This document shows, piece by piece, positions 1 to 9,617 of a stretch of 64,000 bases of DNA (position 1 is its first letter; every line of letters begins with the position of its first letter). The DNA is from Paenibacillus sp. ACRRY. Lineage in GTDB: Bacteria > Bacillota > Bacilli > Paenibacillales > Paenibacillaceae. The stretch lies in contig NZ_JAKRNM010000010.1 of the NCBI RefSeq assembly GCF_022346995.1, positions 94,624 through 158,623 of the forward strand, read 5' to 3'. The notes below the pieces were generated by a model. The model was not told where the DNA came from. It ran no database searches and saw only the letters and a program-made list of their open reading frames with translations. Position numbers and translations under genes: made by a program.

Positions 1-442
1 TCTTACACCTGGAACACCGATTTCAGAAATTCCGGTAGACTATGTATTTATCGGTTCTTGTACGAATGGACGGATTGAGGATTTGCGTGCGGCAGCTCAA
101 GTTGCCAAAGGCCATACAGTGTCCAGCAATGTTACGGCAATCGTGGTTCCTGGCTCAGGCCGTGTAAAAATTCAGGCCGAAAAAGAAGGTTTGGACAAAA
201 TCTTCACGGAAGCAGGATTTGAATGGCGTGATGCAGGATGCAGCATGTGTCTTGCAATGAACCCGGATGTGTTGAAACCTGGACAACGTTGTGCATCGAC
301 ATCCAACCGTAACTTCGAAGGACGTCAAGGACGCGGAGGACGTACCCACCTGGTATCTCCGGCAATGGCTGCAGCTGCAGCGGTTAAAGGTCACTTTGTC
401 GACGTACGTGACTGGAATTTTAAAACGGAAGCAGTTATCTAA
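1..442 (+). CDS. leuC: 3-isopropylmalate dehydratase large subunit, C-terminal part (start outside window)
   Basis: The frame is open from base 2 and ends with TAA at 440-442, so only the last ~146 codons are present. The protein carries two signatures of the aconitase-type LeuC subunit: an FIGSCTNGR segment near bases 48-76 and a CSMCLAMNPD segment near bases 240-270, which together provide the three cysteines that hold the [4Fe-4S] cluster. With LeuD it isomerises 2- to 3-isopropylmalate in cytosolic leucine synthesis. The leuD gene follows 31 bp downstream, so the two are presumably co-transcribed. The missing N-terminus is due to the window edge. Confidence 0.97.
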   Translation, partial: LTPGTPISEIPVDYVFIGSCTNGRIEDLRAAAQVAKGHTVSSNVTAIVVPGSGRVKIQAEKEGLDKIFTEAGFEWRDAGCSMCLAMNPDVLKPGQRCASTSNRNFEGRQGRGGRTHLVSPAMAAAAAVKGHFVDVRDWNFKTEAVI

Positions 443-473
443 CAGGTAACGGACAGAAGGGAGAACGGATCAC

Positions 474-1076
474 ATGGAAGAATTTAAAACACTGCAAGGC
501 ATCGTTGCACCGGTAGACCGGGTCAATGTAGATACAGACGCGATCATCCCAAAACAATTTTTGAAGCGGATTGAACGTACCGGATTTGGACAATTTTTGT
601 TCTACGAATGGCGTTTCGATGAAGAGGGGAATAACAATCCTTCCTTCGAAATGAACAAATCCCGTTATGAAGGAGCATCCATTCTGATTTCCCGTGCGAA
701 CTTTGGCTGTGGCTCATCCCGTGAGCATGCGCCTTGGGCGATTATGGACTATGGATTCCGTTGTGTCATCGCACCATCTTTTGCGGATATCTTCTATAAC
801 AACTGCTTCAAAAACGGCATCCTGCCAATTAAATTGTCTGAAGAGCAGGTAGAAGATCTGTTCCAGCGGACAGCTGCCCATGAGGGCTATGAACTGAATG
901 TTAATCTGGAAAACAAAACGATTACCGATGCACACGGACTGCATATCGATTTTGATCTGGATGAACACCGTCGTCAATTCTTGCTGCAAGGTCTGGATGA
1001 TATCGGTCTGACATTGCAACATGATGATGAGATTACAGCATATGAGCAGCGTCATGCTGCAAAATTGTTTGGATAA
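474..1076 (+). CDS. leuD: 3-isopropylmalate dehydratase small subunit
   Basis: This 200-residue protein has the normal length of bacterial LeuD. It contains the swivelling-domain signature GCGSSREHAPWAI at residues 78-90 and starts with the usual phrase leading to VDRVNVDTDAIIPKQFL. It pairs with LeuC to form the isopropylmalate isomerase. The ATG is preceded by AAGGGAG about 10 bases upstream. A strong factor-independent terminator follows, so this is the last gene of the leu operon. Confidence 0.97.
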   Translation: MEEFKTLQGIVAPVDRVNVDTDAIIPKQFLKRIERTGFGQFLFYEWRFDEEGNNNPSFEMNKSRYEGASILISRANFGCGSSREHAPWAIMDYGFRCVIAPSFADIFYNNCFKNGILPIKLSEEQVEDLFQRTAAHEGYELNVNLENKTITDAHGLHIDFDLDEHRRQFLLQGLDDIGLTLQHDDEITAYEQRHAAKLFG

Positions 1077-1093
1077 TACCTAATATAGCTAAT

Positions 1094-1152
1094 AAAAAAG
1101 CTTCTGTTTCTCCGTAGGAACGTCGTTCCGATCAGAGACAGAAGCTTTTTCT
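1094..1152 (+). terminator. Terminator of the leu operon
   Basis: A long stem pairs AAAAAGCTTCTGT (from 1095) with ACAGAAGCTTTTT (ending 1150), with one G-T pair further in. The A- and T-rich ends on both sides let it act in both directions, although the facing minus-strand gene begins to be read only after 1218. Confidence 0.9.
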
Positions 1153-1217
1153 ATTATCCAGTGCCCATTTAAAACTTGTCATCTTGCTGAAATTTTACGC
1201 TTCAATCAAGTCATCAT

Positions 1218-1787
1218 CTATAGGTAGAATTCCTGATTCTTTTTTGCTGAATACTTCAATATGTAATCCCCGTCATTTTTTAAATCTCTTGATGCGATTT
1301 TGATCTTGGTATAGTCCAGTCGTGTCTCTCTAAGCACACGTTTAACTGCTTGTATCCCAAGTGTCTCATCCATTACAAAGCAGTAAATATTCAAAGCGTA
1401 CTGGGTAACTGGATTTGCCGTTTTGCCCATATCGTGTCCATCTACAATTCCCAGACCTTTCCAACCCAGCTCATGTATCAGTGCTTCACTGGCTTTATCC
1501 TTGAGCCATAGATCACGTTTACTGCCTGTCAGACTCTTCATCGGATATTGGATAACCAGCATGTAACCATCGTCTTCTGAAGCTTGTTTGTAACCTTGGT
1601 CTGAATAGCGATTAAGAAAATCAATCTTGAATTCGTCCTCATTGTTAAACGAGGCTGGAAAATCCATTCTGGTCGTTGTACCAACCGTACCGACTTCGCC
1701 GATATGCTCCACAACCTGATCCTCTTCAATCCAGTATTCTGCGTAGAGCAGCTTGTCATTGGATACTTGTTTATACAATGTGATCAC
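1218..1787 (-). CDS. Conserved hypothetical protein
   Basis: The frame could open further upstream, but the best start is a GTG at 1785-1787, because an AGGAGGG ribosome site lies seven bases before it; this gives about 189 residues. The protein is soluble, without signal peptide or membrane segment. The N-terminal part (YAEYWIEEDQ ... GEVGTVGTT) resembles the spacing of WGR-type nucleic-acid-associated domains, but I cannot confirm that by eye. It stands alone between the leu operon and the amidase genes. Function unknown. Confidence 0.75.
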   Translation of the reverse strand: MITLYKQVSNDKLLYAEYWIEEDQVVEHIGEVGTVGTTTRMDFPASFNNEDEFKIDFLNRYSDQGYKQASEDDGYMLVIQYPMKSLTGSKRDLWLKDKASEALIHELGWKGLGIVDGHDMGKTANPVTQYALNIYCFVMDETLGIQAVKRVLRETRLDYTKIKIASRDLKNDGDYILKYSAKKNQEFYL

Positions 1788-1891
1788 TATTTTCCCTCCT
1801 ATGAAAAAAACTTTCATTCTTTCTAAACGATAAAAAAAGATTGGACACTTCCAATGAATAAGGATCTTCTTAAAATAGCTCATAAAATATA

Positions 1892-1920
1892 ATAACATCA
1901 ATTGTTGATATTTTTGACAA
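1892..1920 (-). promoter_or_regulatory. Candidate sigma-A promoter for the minus-strand hypothetical gene
   Basis: Read on the minus strand, TTGTCA (1915-1920) and TGTTAT (1892-1897) are 17 bp apart. The rest of 1788-2114, between this gene and the divergent amidase, holds only an A+T-rich region and a perfect ACAACGTTGT palindrome at 2001-2010. Confidence 0.4.
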
Positions 1921-2114
1921 GATATTCAATTCATCTCGATTAAAAGAAGACATTTCCCCGATATGATCTCTTTTTTTCGTCTTGGTTCCGACTAAATATG
2001 ACAACGTTGTAACCGGATGAAAAGCCATTATCTGATAAACTGATTAGTATATTATGGAAAGTTACATAGAGGGCTATTCGAAGGAACAGAACACATCAGA
2101 ATGGTGGATGATCT

Positions 2115-3521
2115 ATGAAGAAATGGTCGGCTGCAGTCGTTATCTTTCTGTTCATGTGTTTATTTCCTGTCGCAGCTCATGCAGGCGTCGTGCCCTCAAT
2201 TGTTCTTGATGGTGTAACCATTGATCAGCGATCGGGTGCACCTGCGGAGAATGTCGGAAATACCGTGATGGTTCCAATCCGCATTGTGTCAGAGAGCCTC
2301 GGTTATCAGGTGAAGTGGGAAAAGGAATCCAAGTCTGTTCTGGTGCAGAAAGGGAGCCAAAGTATAGCGATGACCGCTGGTGAAGATACAGCAACAGTCA
2401 ATGGGAGCCCTGTAGAGCTGGATTCCCCACCTTTGGTCAAACAAGGAACCACGCTGGTCCCCTTGCGCTTCGTCGGAGAAGGCATGGGGCTTGAAGTAGG
2501 ATGGGACAATGGAACCAAGATGGTCAGCCTACGCACTGCTTCACCAGTGGCAGAACAAGATGAAGAGGATGAGGCTAACGAAACTCCTTCTCCCAGCTTG
2601 AATGCTGAGCTTCAGAGTATCAGTTTCAGTAGTAATCGATTGATGATAACGACAAATGGAGAAGTCAAGCCGAAGCTGTCCACTCTCGGTGCACCGGATC
2701 GGATTATTGTGGATATGCCTGAAACGACGTTCTCTGACTCTTTTATGCAGGGACATGCCTTCAACTCTGATGGCAGTGGCAGCATTGTGGTTACAGATTC
2801 CGCTGTGGTATCCAAGGTGCGCTATGCCATGTTCAGCCATTCACCATCCACGGTTCGTGTTGTGTTTGACTTGAAACAATCCGCTACAGCCCAGTGGTCG
2901 CTTGGAGATAACAATGTACTGCTAGTCGATCTGACAGCAAGTAGTGGGGATTCTTCCAGTCAGCCAGCCTTACCAACCGTTGATGGCAAGAAAGTGGTGA
3001 TTATTGATCCCGGGCACGGCGGGAGGCAGTCGGGAGCAGTAAGTATTTCCGGAAAGTATGAGAAGGACTTTAATCTTGCCGTGGGTTTGAAAGTACAGGC
3101 ACTGCTGCAGAAGCATGACGACATTCAAACCGTGATCACGCGACAGGATGATACTGAGCTTTCCTTGCAGCAGAGAGTCGAGATGGCGGAACTTAATCAG
3201 GCGGACATTTTCATATCCATTCACGGCAACAAATTTACGACTCCTGATCCGAACGGAATAGAAACGCTCTATAGTCGGATAGAGAGCAAAACGCTGGCCG
3301 ATATGCTTCACACACATATAATGCCAGTTACAGGGCTTAAGGATCGCGGTGTGAAGATGGTCAGCCTGCATGTAACTCGTGAGACGTCCATGCCTGCAGT
3401 TCTGCTCGAGCTAGGTTTTATGAGTAATCCAACAGATGAAGCACTCATGCTGACGGAAGATTATCAGGAACGGTGTGCAGAAGCAATTGTAGATGGAATT
3501 ATAGAATTTTTAGGGCTCTAA
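2115..3521 (+). CDS. N-acetylmuramoyl-L-alanine amidase (CAO-N, AMIN, Amidase_3)
   Basis: This 468-residue secreted enzyme begins with a signal peptide (~1-24), followed by a copper-amine-oxidase-N-like domain (~30-140, with 'VMVPIRIVSESLGY' and 'TTLVPLRFVGEGMG'), an AMIN wall-targeting domain (~163-275) and a C-terminal zinc amidase domain (~294-468). Zinc and catalytic residues are visible in IIDPGHGG (His301), the KYEKDFN glutamate, SIHGN and LLELGFMSN. The usual SIHAN is changed to SIHGN. It should cleave the lactyl-alanine bond of peptidoglycan. It is the first of two tandem paralogues; a GerMN lipoprotein and an SLH protein follow, so a role in wall remodelling or sporulation is inferred. 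Confidence 0.92.
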   Translation: MKKWSAAVVIFLFMCLFPVAAHAGVVPSIVLDGVTIDQRSGAPAENVGNTVMVPIRIVSESLGYQVKWEKESKSVLVQKGSQSIAMTAGEDTATVNGSPVELDSPPLVKQGTTLVPLRFVGEGMGLEVGWDNGTKMVSLRTASPVAEQDEEDEANETPSPSLNAELQSISFSSNRLMITTNGEVKPKLSTLGAPDRIIVDMPETTFSDSFMQGHAFNSDGSGSIVVTDSAVVSKVRYAMFSHSPSTVRVVFDLKQSATAQWSLGDNNVLLVDLTASSGDSSSQPALPTVDGKKVVIIDPGHGGRQSGAVSISGKYEKDFNLAVGLKVQALLQKHDDIQTVITRQDDTELSLQQRVEMAELNQADIFISIHGNKFTTPDPNGIETLYSRIESKTLADMLHTHIMPVTGLKDRGVKMVSLHVTRETSMPAVLLELGFMSNPTDEALMLTEDYQERCAEAIVDGIIEFLGL

Positions 3522-3779
3522 GGCCGGTTATTCGTAAATACGCAGTTTAGGACAGTTCGTTGTTTTCAGATGTTTGATTGATAAAAAAGGAAATAAAAAG
3601 ACATTAAAATGTAGAAAAAGCTTGATTTGACAACGTTTTTTTTCTGTTATGTTGGAATATATTCGCAACTTTTGAGAGTATGGGGCGTCTAAATAGGTGT
3701 CTGGTAATGCCCTCGTGGTCAGTCGGAGCTGTAAGTCACAACATGCGGCGAAAAAATATGAGAATGGTAGGGGTGAAGG

Positions 3780-5189
3780 ATGAAGAAGTTCGGTTTTTTG
3801 GTACTGTTATTTGTCTTTGGGCTCGTTTTCCCGGGCTATAGTCATGCAGCTGTGGATACGAAAATTATCCTAGACGGGAAAGAAATTGTGCAGCCATCGG
3901 ATGCCAAAGCGGAAATCATCAATAGCAAAGTGATGGTACCGATTCGGGTTATTTCCGAAAGTCTGGGGTACGGTGTGGAATGGAAGCAAAGTACAAGCAC
4001 CGTGACGATAAGCAAAGACAACACTGCCATGCAGATGATTGTTGGACAGAAGACGGCAACGGTGAACGGCAGTAACGTGAACCTAGATGCCCCGCCACTC
4101 GTAAAAAATGGTACGACTCTTGTGCCACTCCGATTTGTCGGTGAACAAATGGGTCTTAAGGTGGGTTGGAACAACACCACGAAGACGGTAACATTAGTTA
4201 CCCAGAATTCAGGTTCCGGAAACGGAACAACAACTCCTCCGAATTCCGGCAATAATGGCGGAGGTTCAAATGAGGAAGGTCTTGTACTGGTGAACGGCAT
4301 CAGCTTCAGTGACAACCGCTTCTTTATTGCAACAAGCGGAGATACGAAGCCGAACGTCTTCACGATGACAGGACCGGATCGGATCGTTATCGACTTACCT
4401 AATACAGCATTTGCTGATTCTTTCAGTGAGGGACAAGCTCTTGACAGCAACCAGAATGGACAGCTTGTAGTCAGCGGTTATCCCGATGTTTCCAAGATTC
4501 GGTATTCGTTATACAGTAACAGTCCTTCTACTGTTCGTTTTGTCATTGACCTTTCGAGTGCCAAAGGTTATGACGTTCAAAACGATTCGGGTTTGATTAT
4601 GGTTGATCTGAACAAACAAGGCGCGACACCTACCCCTCCAGTTGGAGATAATGGCAAGAAAGTTGTCGTAATTGATGCAGGACACGGGGACCAGGATCCT
4701 GGAGCAATTGGTGTTACCGGAAAACGGGAAAAAGATTTTAACTTGGCGATGGCTTTGAAGGTGGAAGCACTGCTGAAAAAAGAGTCTAAAATTGACGTTG
4801 TGTTAACCCGCAGCGATGATACTTTTCTGGCTTTGAGTGAACGTGTGAAAATAGCCGAAAAGGTAAACGCGGATATTTTCATTTCCATTCATGCTAATAG
4901 TGGGCCTGCTGCTGCGAACGGTGTAGAAACCTTCTATACTCGATCCACTAGTAAGGAATTGGCTACCATCATGCACAAGTATCTTCTGCAATCTTCCGGA
5001 TTAAAGGATCGTGGCGTGAAAACGGCAAGCCTCCATGTAACCCGTGAAACGACAATGCCAGCCGTTCTGCTGGAAGGCGGTTTCCTGAGCAATAAGAGTG
5101 ATGAAGCAGCTCTGTTCACTGAAAGTTTTCAAAACAGTGTTGCGAAGGGTATTGTTGCAGGAATCAAGGAGTATCTGGGAATTAAATAA
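3780..5189 (+). CDS. N-acetylmuramoyl-L-alanine amidase, tandem paralogue
   Basis: This 469-residue protein has the same architecture as its upstream neighbour: signal peptide (~1-23), copper-amine-oxidase-N-like domain, a Gly/Asn/Ser/Pro linker (~143-165), AMIN domain and Amidase_3 domain. The catalytic motifs are canonical here (IDAGHGD, REKDFN, SIHANS, LLEGGFLSN). Co-linearity along the whole length indicates duplication of an entire gene. The start has GGGGTGAAGG directly before it. The 258-bp gap upstream suggests its own promoter; the lipoprotein gene follows 34 bp downstream and is probably co-transcribed. Confidence 0.93.
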   Translation: MKKFGFLVLLFVFGLVFPGYSHAAVDTKIILDGKEIVQPSDAKAEIINSKVMVPIRVISESLGYGVEWKQSTSTVTISKDNTAMQMIVGQKTATVNGSNVNLDAPPLVKNGTTLVPLRFVGEQMGLKVGWNNTTKTVTLVTQNSGSGNGTTTPPNSGNNGGGSNEEGLVLVNGISFSDNRFFIATSGDTKPNVFTMTGPDRIVIDLPNTAFADSFSEGQALDSNQNGQLVVSGYPDVSKIRYSLYSNSPSTVRFVIDLSSAKGYDVQNDSGLIMVDLNKQGATPTPPVGDNGKKVVVIDAGHGDQDPGAIGVTGKREKDFNLAMALKVEALLKKESKIDVVLTRSDDTFLALSERVKIAEKVNADIFISIHANSGPAAANGVETFYTRSTSKELATIMHKYLLQSSGLKDRGVKTASLHVTRETTMPAVLLEGGFLSNKSDEAALFTESFQNSVAKGIVAGIKEYLGIK

Positions 5190-5223
5190 GGGTTAACCCT
5201 TATGATCAGGAGGCGGAGTTAGA

Positions 5224-5925
5224 ATGAACAAAAAAATATGGATTGCAGCACTGTTGGTAACGGTTATGGCAGTTGCTGCCGGATGCGGAAGCAAGCCAAC
5301 AGCAGCTCCTGCTCCAAGTCAGACTCAAGGGGCAGGTACGGAAGTTAGTGTCCCTGAGGATCAAAATAATGAGAATGAGACAAATGATACGGAAATTACA
5401 GATCCTGTAACTGTGGAAACAGAAGGTACGACATCTACACCGGATTCGACACCTTCCAGCTCAGGTTCGGAAGGAACAACTTCCTCGGGAGGAACTTCCA
5501 CGGATTCCAGCAGCACTTCACAGAGTACGGAGCAAACAACAATCAAGGTGTTTTATACCGATCCGGAAGAGCTGGATCTGCATGAAGCCACTGCAAGTAT
5601 CTCCTACGCAGCAGATGATGATAAATACAAGGCAGCATTTGCGGCTTTACAGCAAACGGCAGATGACAAACTTGTACCACTGTGGGCCAAAGAGATTGAA
5701 TTGAAGTCCGTAAAATTTGATGCAGGTGCACTTACATTGGATATTCATATGCCTGATACCGCGCGTCTTGGTGCAGGTGGAGAAGCATATGCAATTGATG
5801 CATTGAAGAAAACATTCTTCCAGTTTGATGAAGTCAAATCGCTTGATTTGCTAGTGGACGGGCAGCAATCTGAGAGCTTGATGGGCCATGTTGATCTTGA
5901 GCATCCAATGACAAGATCCGAATAG
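5224..5925 (+). CDS. GerMN-domain lipoprotein
   Basis: The 233-residue product has a lipoprotein signal peptide with lipobox VAAGC (Cys21 after ATG at 5224), then a long Thr/Ser/Glu-rich linker (~25-103), then a GerMN domain (~105-225, beginning IKVFYTDPEELDL). This domain is found in sporulation and germination lipoproteins such as GerM. It has a perfect AGGAGG site and sits 34 bp after an amidase, and such lipoproteins are often next to amidases. A wall- or spore-assembly role outside the membrane is inferred. Confidence 0.88.
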   Translation: MNKKIWIAALLVTVMAVAAGCGSKPTAAPAPSQTQGAGTEVSVPEDQNNENETNDTEITDPVTVETEGTTSTPDSTPSSSGSEGTTSSGGTSTDSSSTSQSTEQTTIKVFYTDPEELDLHEATASISYAADDDKYKAAFAALQQTADDKLVPLWAKEIELKSVKFDAGALTLDIHMPDTARLGAGGEAYAIDALKKTFFQFDEVKSLDLLVDGQQSESLMGHVDLEHPMTRSE

Positions 5926-5997
5926 TTTCGCTGCAGTCTGTTGTTTTACCGTTTTCCAATGGATATCGACCGTTTTACATGAGAGGGGAAATCATAG

Positions 5998-8736
5998 GTG
6001 ACTTTTAAATATAACAATCCATCACACTCTAAAAAAGTAGTATCAGCCGTGCTTGCAGGCATGATGGCCCTTAGCGCTGGCGGAGCTGCCATGGCAGCAG
6101 AATCAACAGAAGCGGAGCAGAGCCAGACTGCGGCTGTAAGCAATACGACTGCACCTGCAGGTTTGTTCAGTGATATCAAGGTTGGATACTGGGCTGAGAA
6201 GCATGTATATAAGCTGGCAAACCAAGGGATCCTTCTCGGTAACAATGGTCTGTTCCGTCCTGGAGATGCGGTGACACAACAGGAAGCTGTAACCATGGCG
6301 ATCCGTTTTATGAACCAGGAAGGCCAGTTGAACGACAGCACGGCTACGGCATTACCGACAAATATGGAAGTGGGGAATTATTTCAAGCCATATGTGGCTT
6401 TGGCGCTCCAACTGGGACTGATTGATAAAACGGAAGAATCTACAGCAGACGTAACTAAAACAACATGGGGACAAAAGCCAGCATCGCGTGAGTGGATTAC
6501 CAAACTGCTGATCCGTTCATTAAACAAAGAAGCTGAAGCGAAAGCTCAGAACAGTCAATCCACTGGGTTCGCCGATGATGCAAGCATCTCCGAAGATGGC
6601 AAAGGTTACGTCAATCTGGCAGTGAGCCTGGAGCTTGCCAAAGGTGTGGAAGGTAACAAATTTAATCCAACTGGATCGGTTACAAGGGCCCAATTAGCGA
6701 CTTTCTTCAGCAGAGGAGAAGCGTTAACAGATACAGCTTATCCGAACACGTACACGGGTTATGTAACTGGATTAAAAGATGGTCAGATCAGCCTGCTGGT
6801 TGATGGGAAAGTAACAAACTTTATGGTGAACAGCAGCACTCCATATTTCACAAAAGATAGTGAAACACGTGTGACAGAACCAAATGTTAAGCTCTATACC
6901 AAAGTACAAGTGGTTGGAGCTGCTGGAAATGCAGCTTATGTGGAAGTGATCGATGCGACACCGCAGGTGGAGAGTGTCGAAGGCACATTTGCGCGTTCGT
7001 TGTCAGGCAATAAAATTGGGATCTTTGTTGGCGAGAACTATGAAACATACGGGTATGATGAAGCAACGGCTTTTATCGACCAGAACGGAAATACTATTAA
7101 GTTGGCTGATATTACAGCAGACAGCATTATTGAAGTGCAGCGCGAAACCTTCTCCGCTGACAAAAAGACGGTTGCAATCCGTGTGAAGTCCGGCATTGTC
7201 AACAAAAGTGACAGTGGTGTGATTGCGGAAGTGAGCACAACCGGGAAAACGATCAAGTTCACGAATGCTGCTGGAACCACAGAGCAGTTTACGTATGGTG
7301 ATAACCTGATCATTCGTTATCAGGATCGAATTCTGTCTTTGGCTGAGCTTAAAGCAGGCAGTACCGTGAAATACACGGTGAAGGACAGTGTTTTGCAAAC
7401 CATCGAATTGTCTCAGGGTGTAGAGCAGTCTGTGCGCGGCACCTTGGTGGAGATTGGTGGCAATCAGTCAACATTGACGTTTAAACGTGAAGGTGGCTCT
7501 CTCGAAGCAAAACTGCTGGCTGAGAATCCGGAGGTAGTAATCAACGGAATCCAGGACGCATCATTGTCAGATCTGATTACGGATGCAACGAATGGTGATC
7601 AGGTTGAACTGACGCTGAATGGGGAAGATCGTGTAACACGAATTCAGGTTATTGGACGTCAGATGGAACCGATGAACGGAGCTTCTGTAGTTTCCTACAA
7701 CAGCAAAACCAAAGTGCTGACTGTGCTGGACAGCAATAAAAAACCATTTGTATTTACGCTGGATGACAAAACGAAACTGGACTACAATACAACCAAGCCT
7801 ACGCTTGCAGGATTGGAATCGCTATTGAATGAAGGCCGCAAACTCGATCTGACGTATGTCGGAACTAGAGCGTTGTCCGTAAAAGTCATTTACAAATACG
7901 AAGGTACGCTTAGCGGAATGGATACAAATAAAAAAACCATCAGCGTATTGTCTGGTAATCAAACCATCACGGTTCCTTATTCTACTGTTCCGGCAGTAGA
8001 GATCTACAACAAGTCTGGAGCAGGTCTGAGTGACCTGAAGATTGGTGATAAAGTAACCGTTACGCTTGGTTCCAATCAGGATTATGTACAAAAAGTGTCA
8101 TTGAACACCGTGGCCCAATTTGAAGTCGTATCTGTAGAGACCAATGGTCGTGTTCGTGTGAAATCGGACTCACTGACAAGCCAGTTTTACGTGGATCAGG
8201 CAGTTTTGACAGGTGAAAGTGGACAAACTATTACCGCTTCTCAACTGACTGCCGGCAATCTGATTAACGTGACTTTCGAGGGAACTACTCCTAAAGCGGT
8301 GCAGGTCGTGAAACGGACTTTGGCAGAAGTGGCATCTGTTGATGCGAATTCGGTAACACTGAAGTTGTTTAATGGACAGAGTGAAACCGTAGCTGTTAGC
8401 GGTGCTGTAAAAGTGATCAAGTCCGGCTCTACATTGACCACATTAAACAGCCTTACGGTGGGTGACCGTGTCGAAATGACCAAGGATACGGATAATTCCA
8501 CTCGCTTCAGAGTGATGACCATTATGAGTAAGCAGTTCTGGTCTTATGATGGAGTTGGTAACCAAATCCTGGTTAAACGTGAGTCCACTTCAGACACAAA
8601 TTACCGTTTTGCACTTGGTACAGGCGTATTTGTTCACCAGGGTGACAACACTTTAAGCGTGCAATCTCTCAAAGATAATGATAATATTGTATTGTATCTC
8701 CTGAATAACGTAGTGATGGAGATTCAAAAACAGTAA
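5998..8736 (+). CDS. S-layer homology domain surface protein
   Basis: The 912-residue protein starts at a GTG preceded by GAGGGGA. It has a signal peptide (~1-33) and three N-terminal SLH repeats (~50-95, ~115-165, ~185-235; FSDIKVGYWAEK, then GYVNLAVSLELAKG and SVTRAQLATF). SLH domains bind pyruvylated secondary wall polymer. The remaining ~670 residues form repeated beta-rich units with patterns such as 'VTVTLG', 'KVTVxxG' and 'Ixxxxxxx KTIxV', resembling S-layer or adhesin modules; I cannot assign an enzymatic function. A terminator follows. Confidence 0.9.
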   Translation: MTFKYNNPSHSKKVVSAVLAGMMALSAGGAAMAAESTEAEQSQTAAVSNTTAPAGLFSDIKVGYWAEKHVYKLANQGILLGNNGLFRPGDAVTQQEAVTMAIRFMNQEGQLNDSTATALPTNMEVGNYFKPYVALALQLGLIDKTEESTADVTKTTWGQKPASREWITKLLIRSLNKEAEAKAQNSQSTGFADDASISEDGKGYVNLAVSLELAKGVEGNKFNPTGSVTRAQLATFFSRGEALTDTAYPNTYTGYVTGLKDGQISLLVDGKVTNFMVNSSTPYFTKDSETRVTEPNVKLYTKVQVVGAAGNAAYVEVIDATPQVESVEGTFARSLSGNKIGIFVGENYETYGYDEATAFIDQNGNTIKLADITADSIIEVQRETFSADKKTVAIRVKSGIVNKSDSGVIAEVSTTGKTIKFTNAAGTTEQFTYGDNLIIRYQDRILSLAELKAGSTVKYTVKDSVLQTIELSQGVEQSVRGTLVEIGGNQSTLTFKREGGSLEAKLLAENPEVVINGIQDASLSDLITDATNGDQVELTLNGEDRVTRIQVIGRQMEPMNGASVVSYNSKTKVLTVLDSNKKPFVFTLDDKTKLDYNTTKPTLAGLESLLNEGRKLDLTYVGTRALSVKVIYKYEGTLSGMDTNKKTISVLSGNQTITVPYSTVPAVEIYNKSGAGLSDLKIGDKVTVTLGSNQDYVQKVSLNTVAQFEVVSVETNGRVRVKSDSLTSQFYVDQAVLTGESGQTITASQLTAGNLINVTFEGTTPKAVQVVKRTLAEVASVDANSVTLKLFNGQSETVAVSGAVKVIKSGSTLTTLNSLTVGDRVEMTKDTDNSTRFRVMTIMSKQFWSYDGVGNQILVKRESTSDTNYRFALGTGVFVHQGDNTLSVQSLKDNDNIVLYLLNNVVMEIQKQ

Positions 8737-8765
8737 TCGTATTTTTCGAGGATCAAAAGAATGAC

Positions 8766-8808
8766 CGTCTTGATGCGGGATCTTTCCCCCATCAGGACGT
8801 TTTTTTTG
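8766..8808 (+). terminator. Terminator after the SLH protein gene
   Basis: CGTCTTGATG (8766-8775) pairs with CATCAGGACG (8790-8799) with one G-T wobble, and is followed by eight or nine T. Confidence 0.9.
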
Positions 8809-8898
8809 CAAGCTTTTTGGCGTCCCCGCAGAGCACTCGAAATAAGCTTGAAAGTAAGTCTCCACACGGTGTGGTGATTTTGTGGGAGGTAGCTCTTC

Positions 8899-9594
8899 AT
8901 GAATGCAGCGACGGTTAGGCACATACTCGATACGATGGAAGCGATGTTCCCTGATGCACATTGCGAATTAAATCACAGCAATGCGTTTGAATTGACTGTA
9001 GCTGTCCTGTTGTCTGCCCAGTGTACCGATGAAACGGTAAACAAGGTGACCGCAGACTTGTTCCAAAAGTACACCTGTCCTGCCGACTATCTGGCGGTTC
9101 CACTCGAAGAGTTGGAACAGGACATCCGGCGTATTGGCTTGTACCGGAACAAGGCCAAGCATATTCAGAACATGTGCCGTATTTTAATAGAGCAGTATGG
9201 CGGTGATGTACCGCAGGAACATGATCAGCTTGTGACGCTGCCAGGTGTAGGGCGGAAAACCGCGAATGTGGTTGTTTCCAATGCATTTGGTGTACCGGCC
9301 ATTGCGGTGGATACGCATGTTGAACGTGTATCCAAACGGCTCGGGCTGGCAGGCTGGGACGACTCCGTACTTGAAGTCGAGAAAAAACTGATGAAGCGCG
9401 TACCCCGGGATGAGTGGACTTTAACTCACCACCGGATTATTTTCTTTGGACGCTACCATTGCAAGGCGCAAAATCCCGGTTGTCATATTTGTCCATTGCT
9501 GGACGTATGCCGGGAAGGGAAAAAGCGTATGAAAACGTCCCAAATCAGGAAAGATAAGGAACGTGCTACAACCCCAAAACGAAAAATAAATTAA
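8899..9594 (+). CDS. nth: Endonuclease III (DNA glycosylase/AP lyase)
   Basis: The 231-residue protein has the full endonuclease III pattern: the helix-hairpin-helix LPGVGRKTANVV with the catalytic lysine, the VDTHVERV segment with the catalytic aspartate, and the C-terminal [4Fe-4S] loop with Cys-x6-Cys-x2-Cys-x5-Cys (CKAQNPGCHICPLLDVC). It removes oxidised pyrimidines in base-excision repair. The tail after the cluster is long and basic (GKKRMKTSQIRKDK...), as in several Bacillales. ATG is preceded by GGGAGGT. Confidence 0.96.
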   Translation: MNAATVRHILDTMEAMFPDAHCELNHSNAFELTVAVLLSAQCTDETVNKVTADLFQKYTCPADYLAVPLEELEQDIRRIGLYRNKAKHIQNMCRILIEQYGGDVPQEHDQLVTLPGVGRKTANVVVSNAFGVPAIAVDTHVERVSKRLGLAGWDDSVLEVEKKLMKRVPRDEWTLTHHRIIFFGRYHCKAQNPGCHICPLLDVCREGKKRMKTSQIRKDKERATTPKRKIN

Positions 9595-9617
9595 TGACCA
9601 GAAGAGGATGAGTAATC

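Noticed and set aside
3627..3653. TTGACA at 3627-3632 with TATGTT as promoter of the second amidase
   Set aside because: The spacer is only 15 bp and no better -10 lies at 16-18 bp, so I did not list it as a feature.
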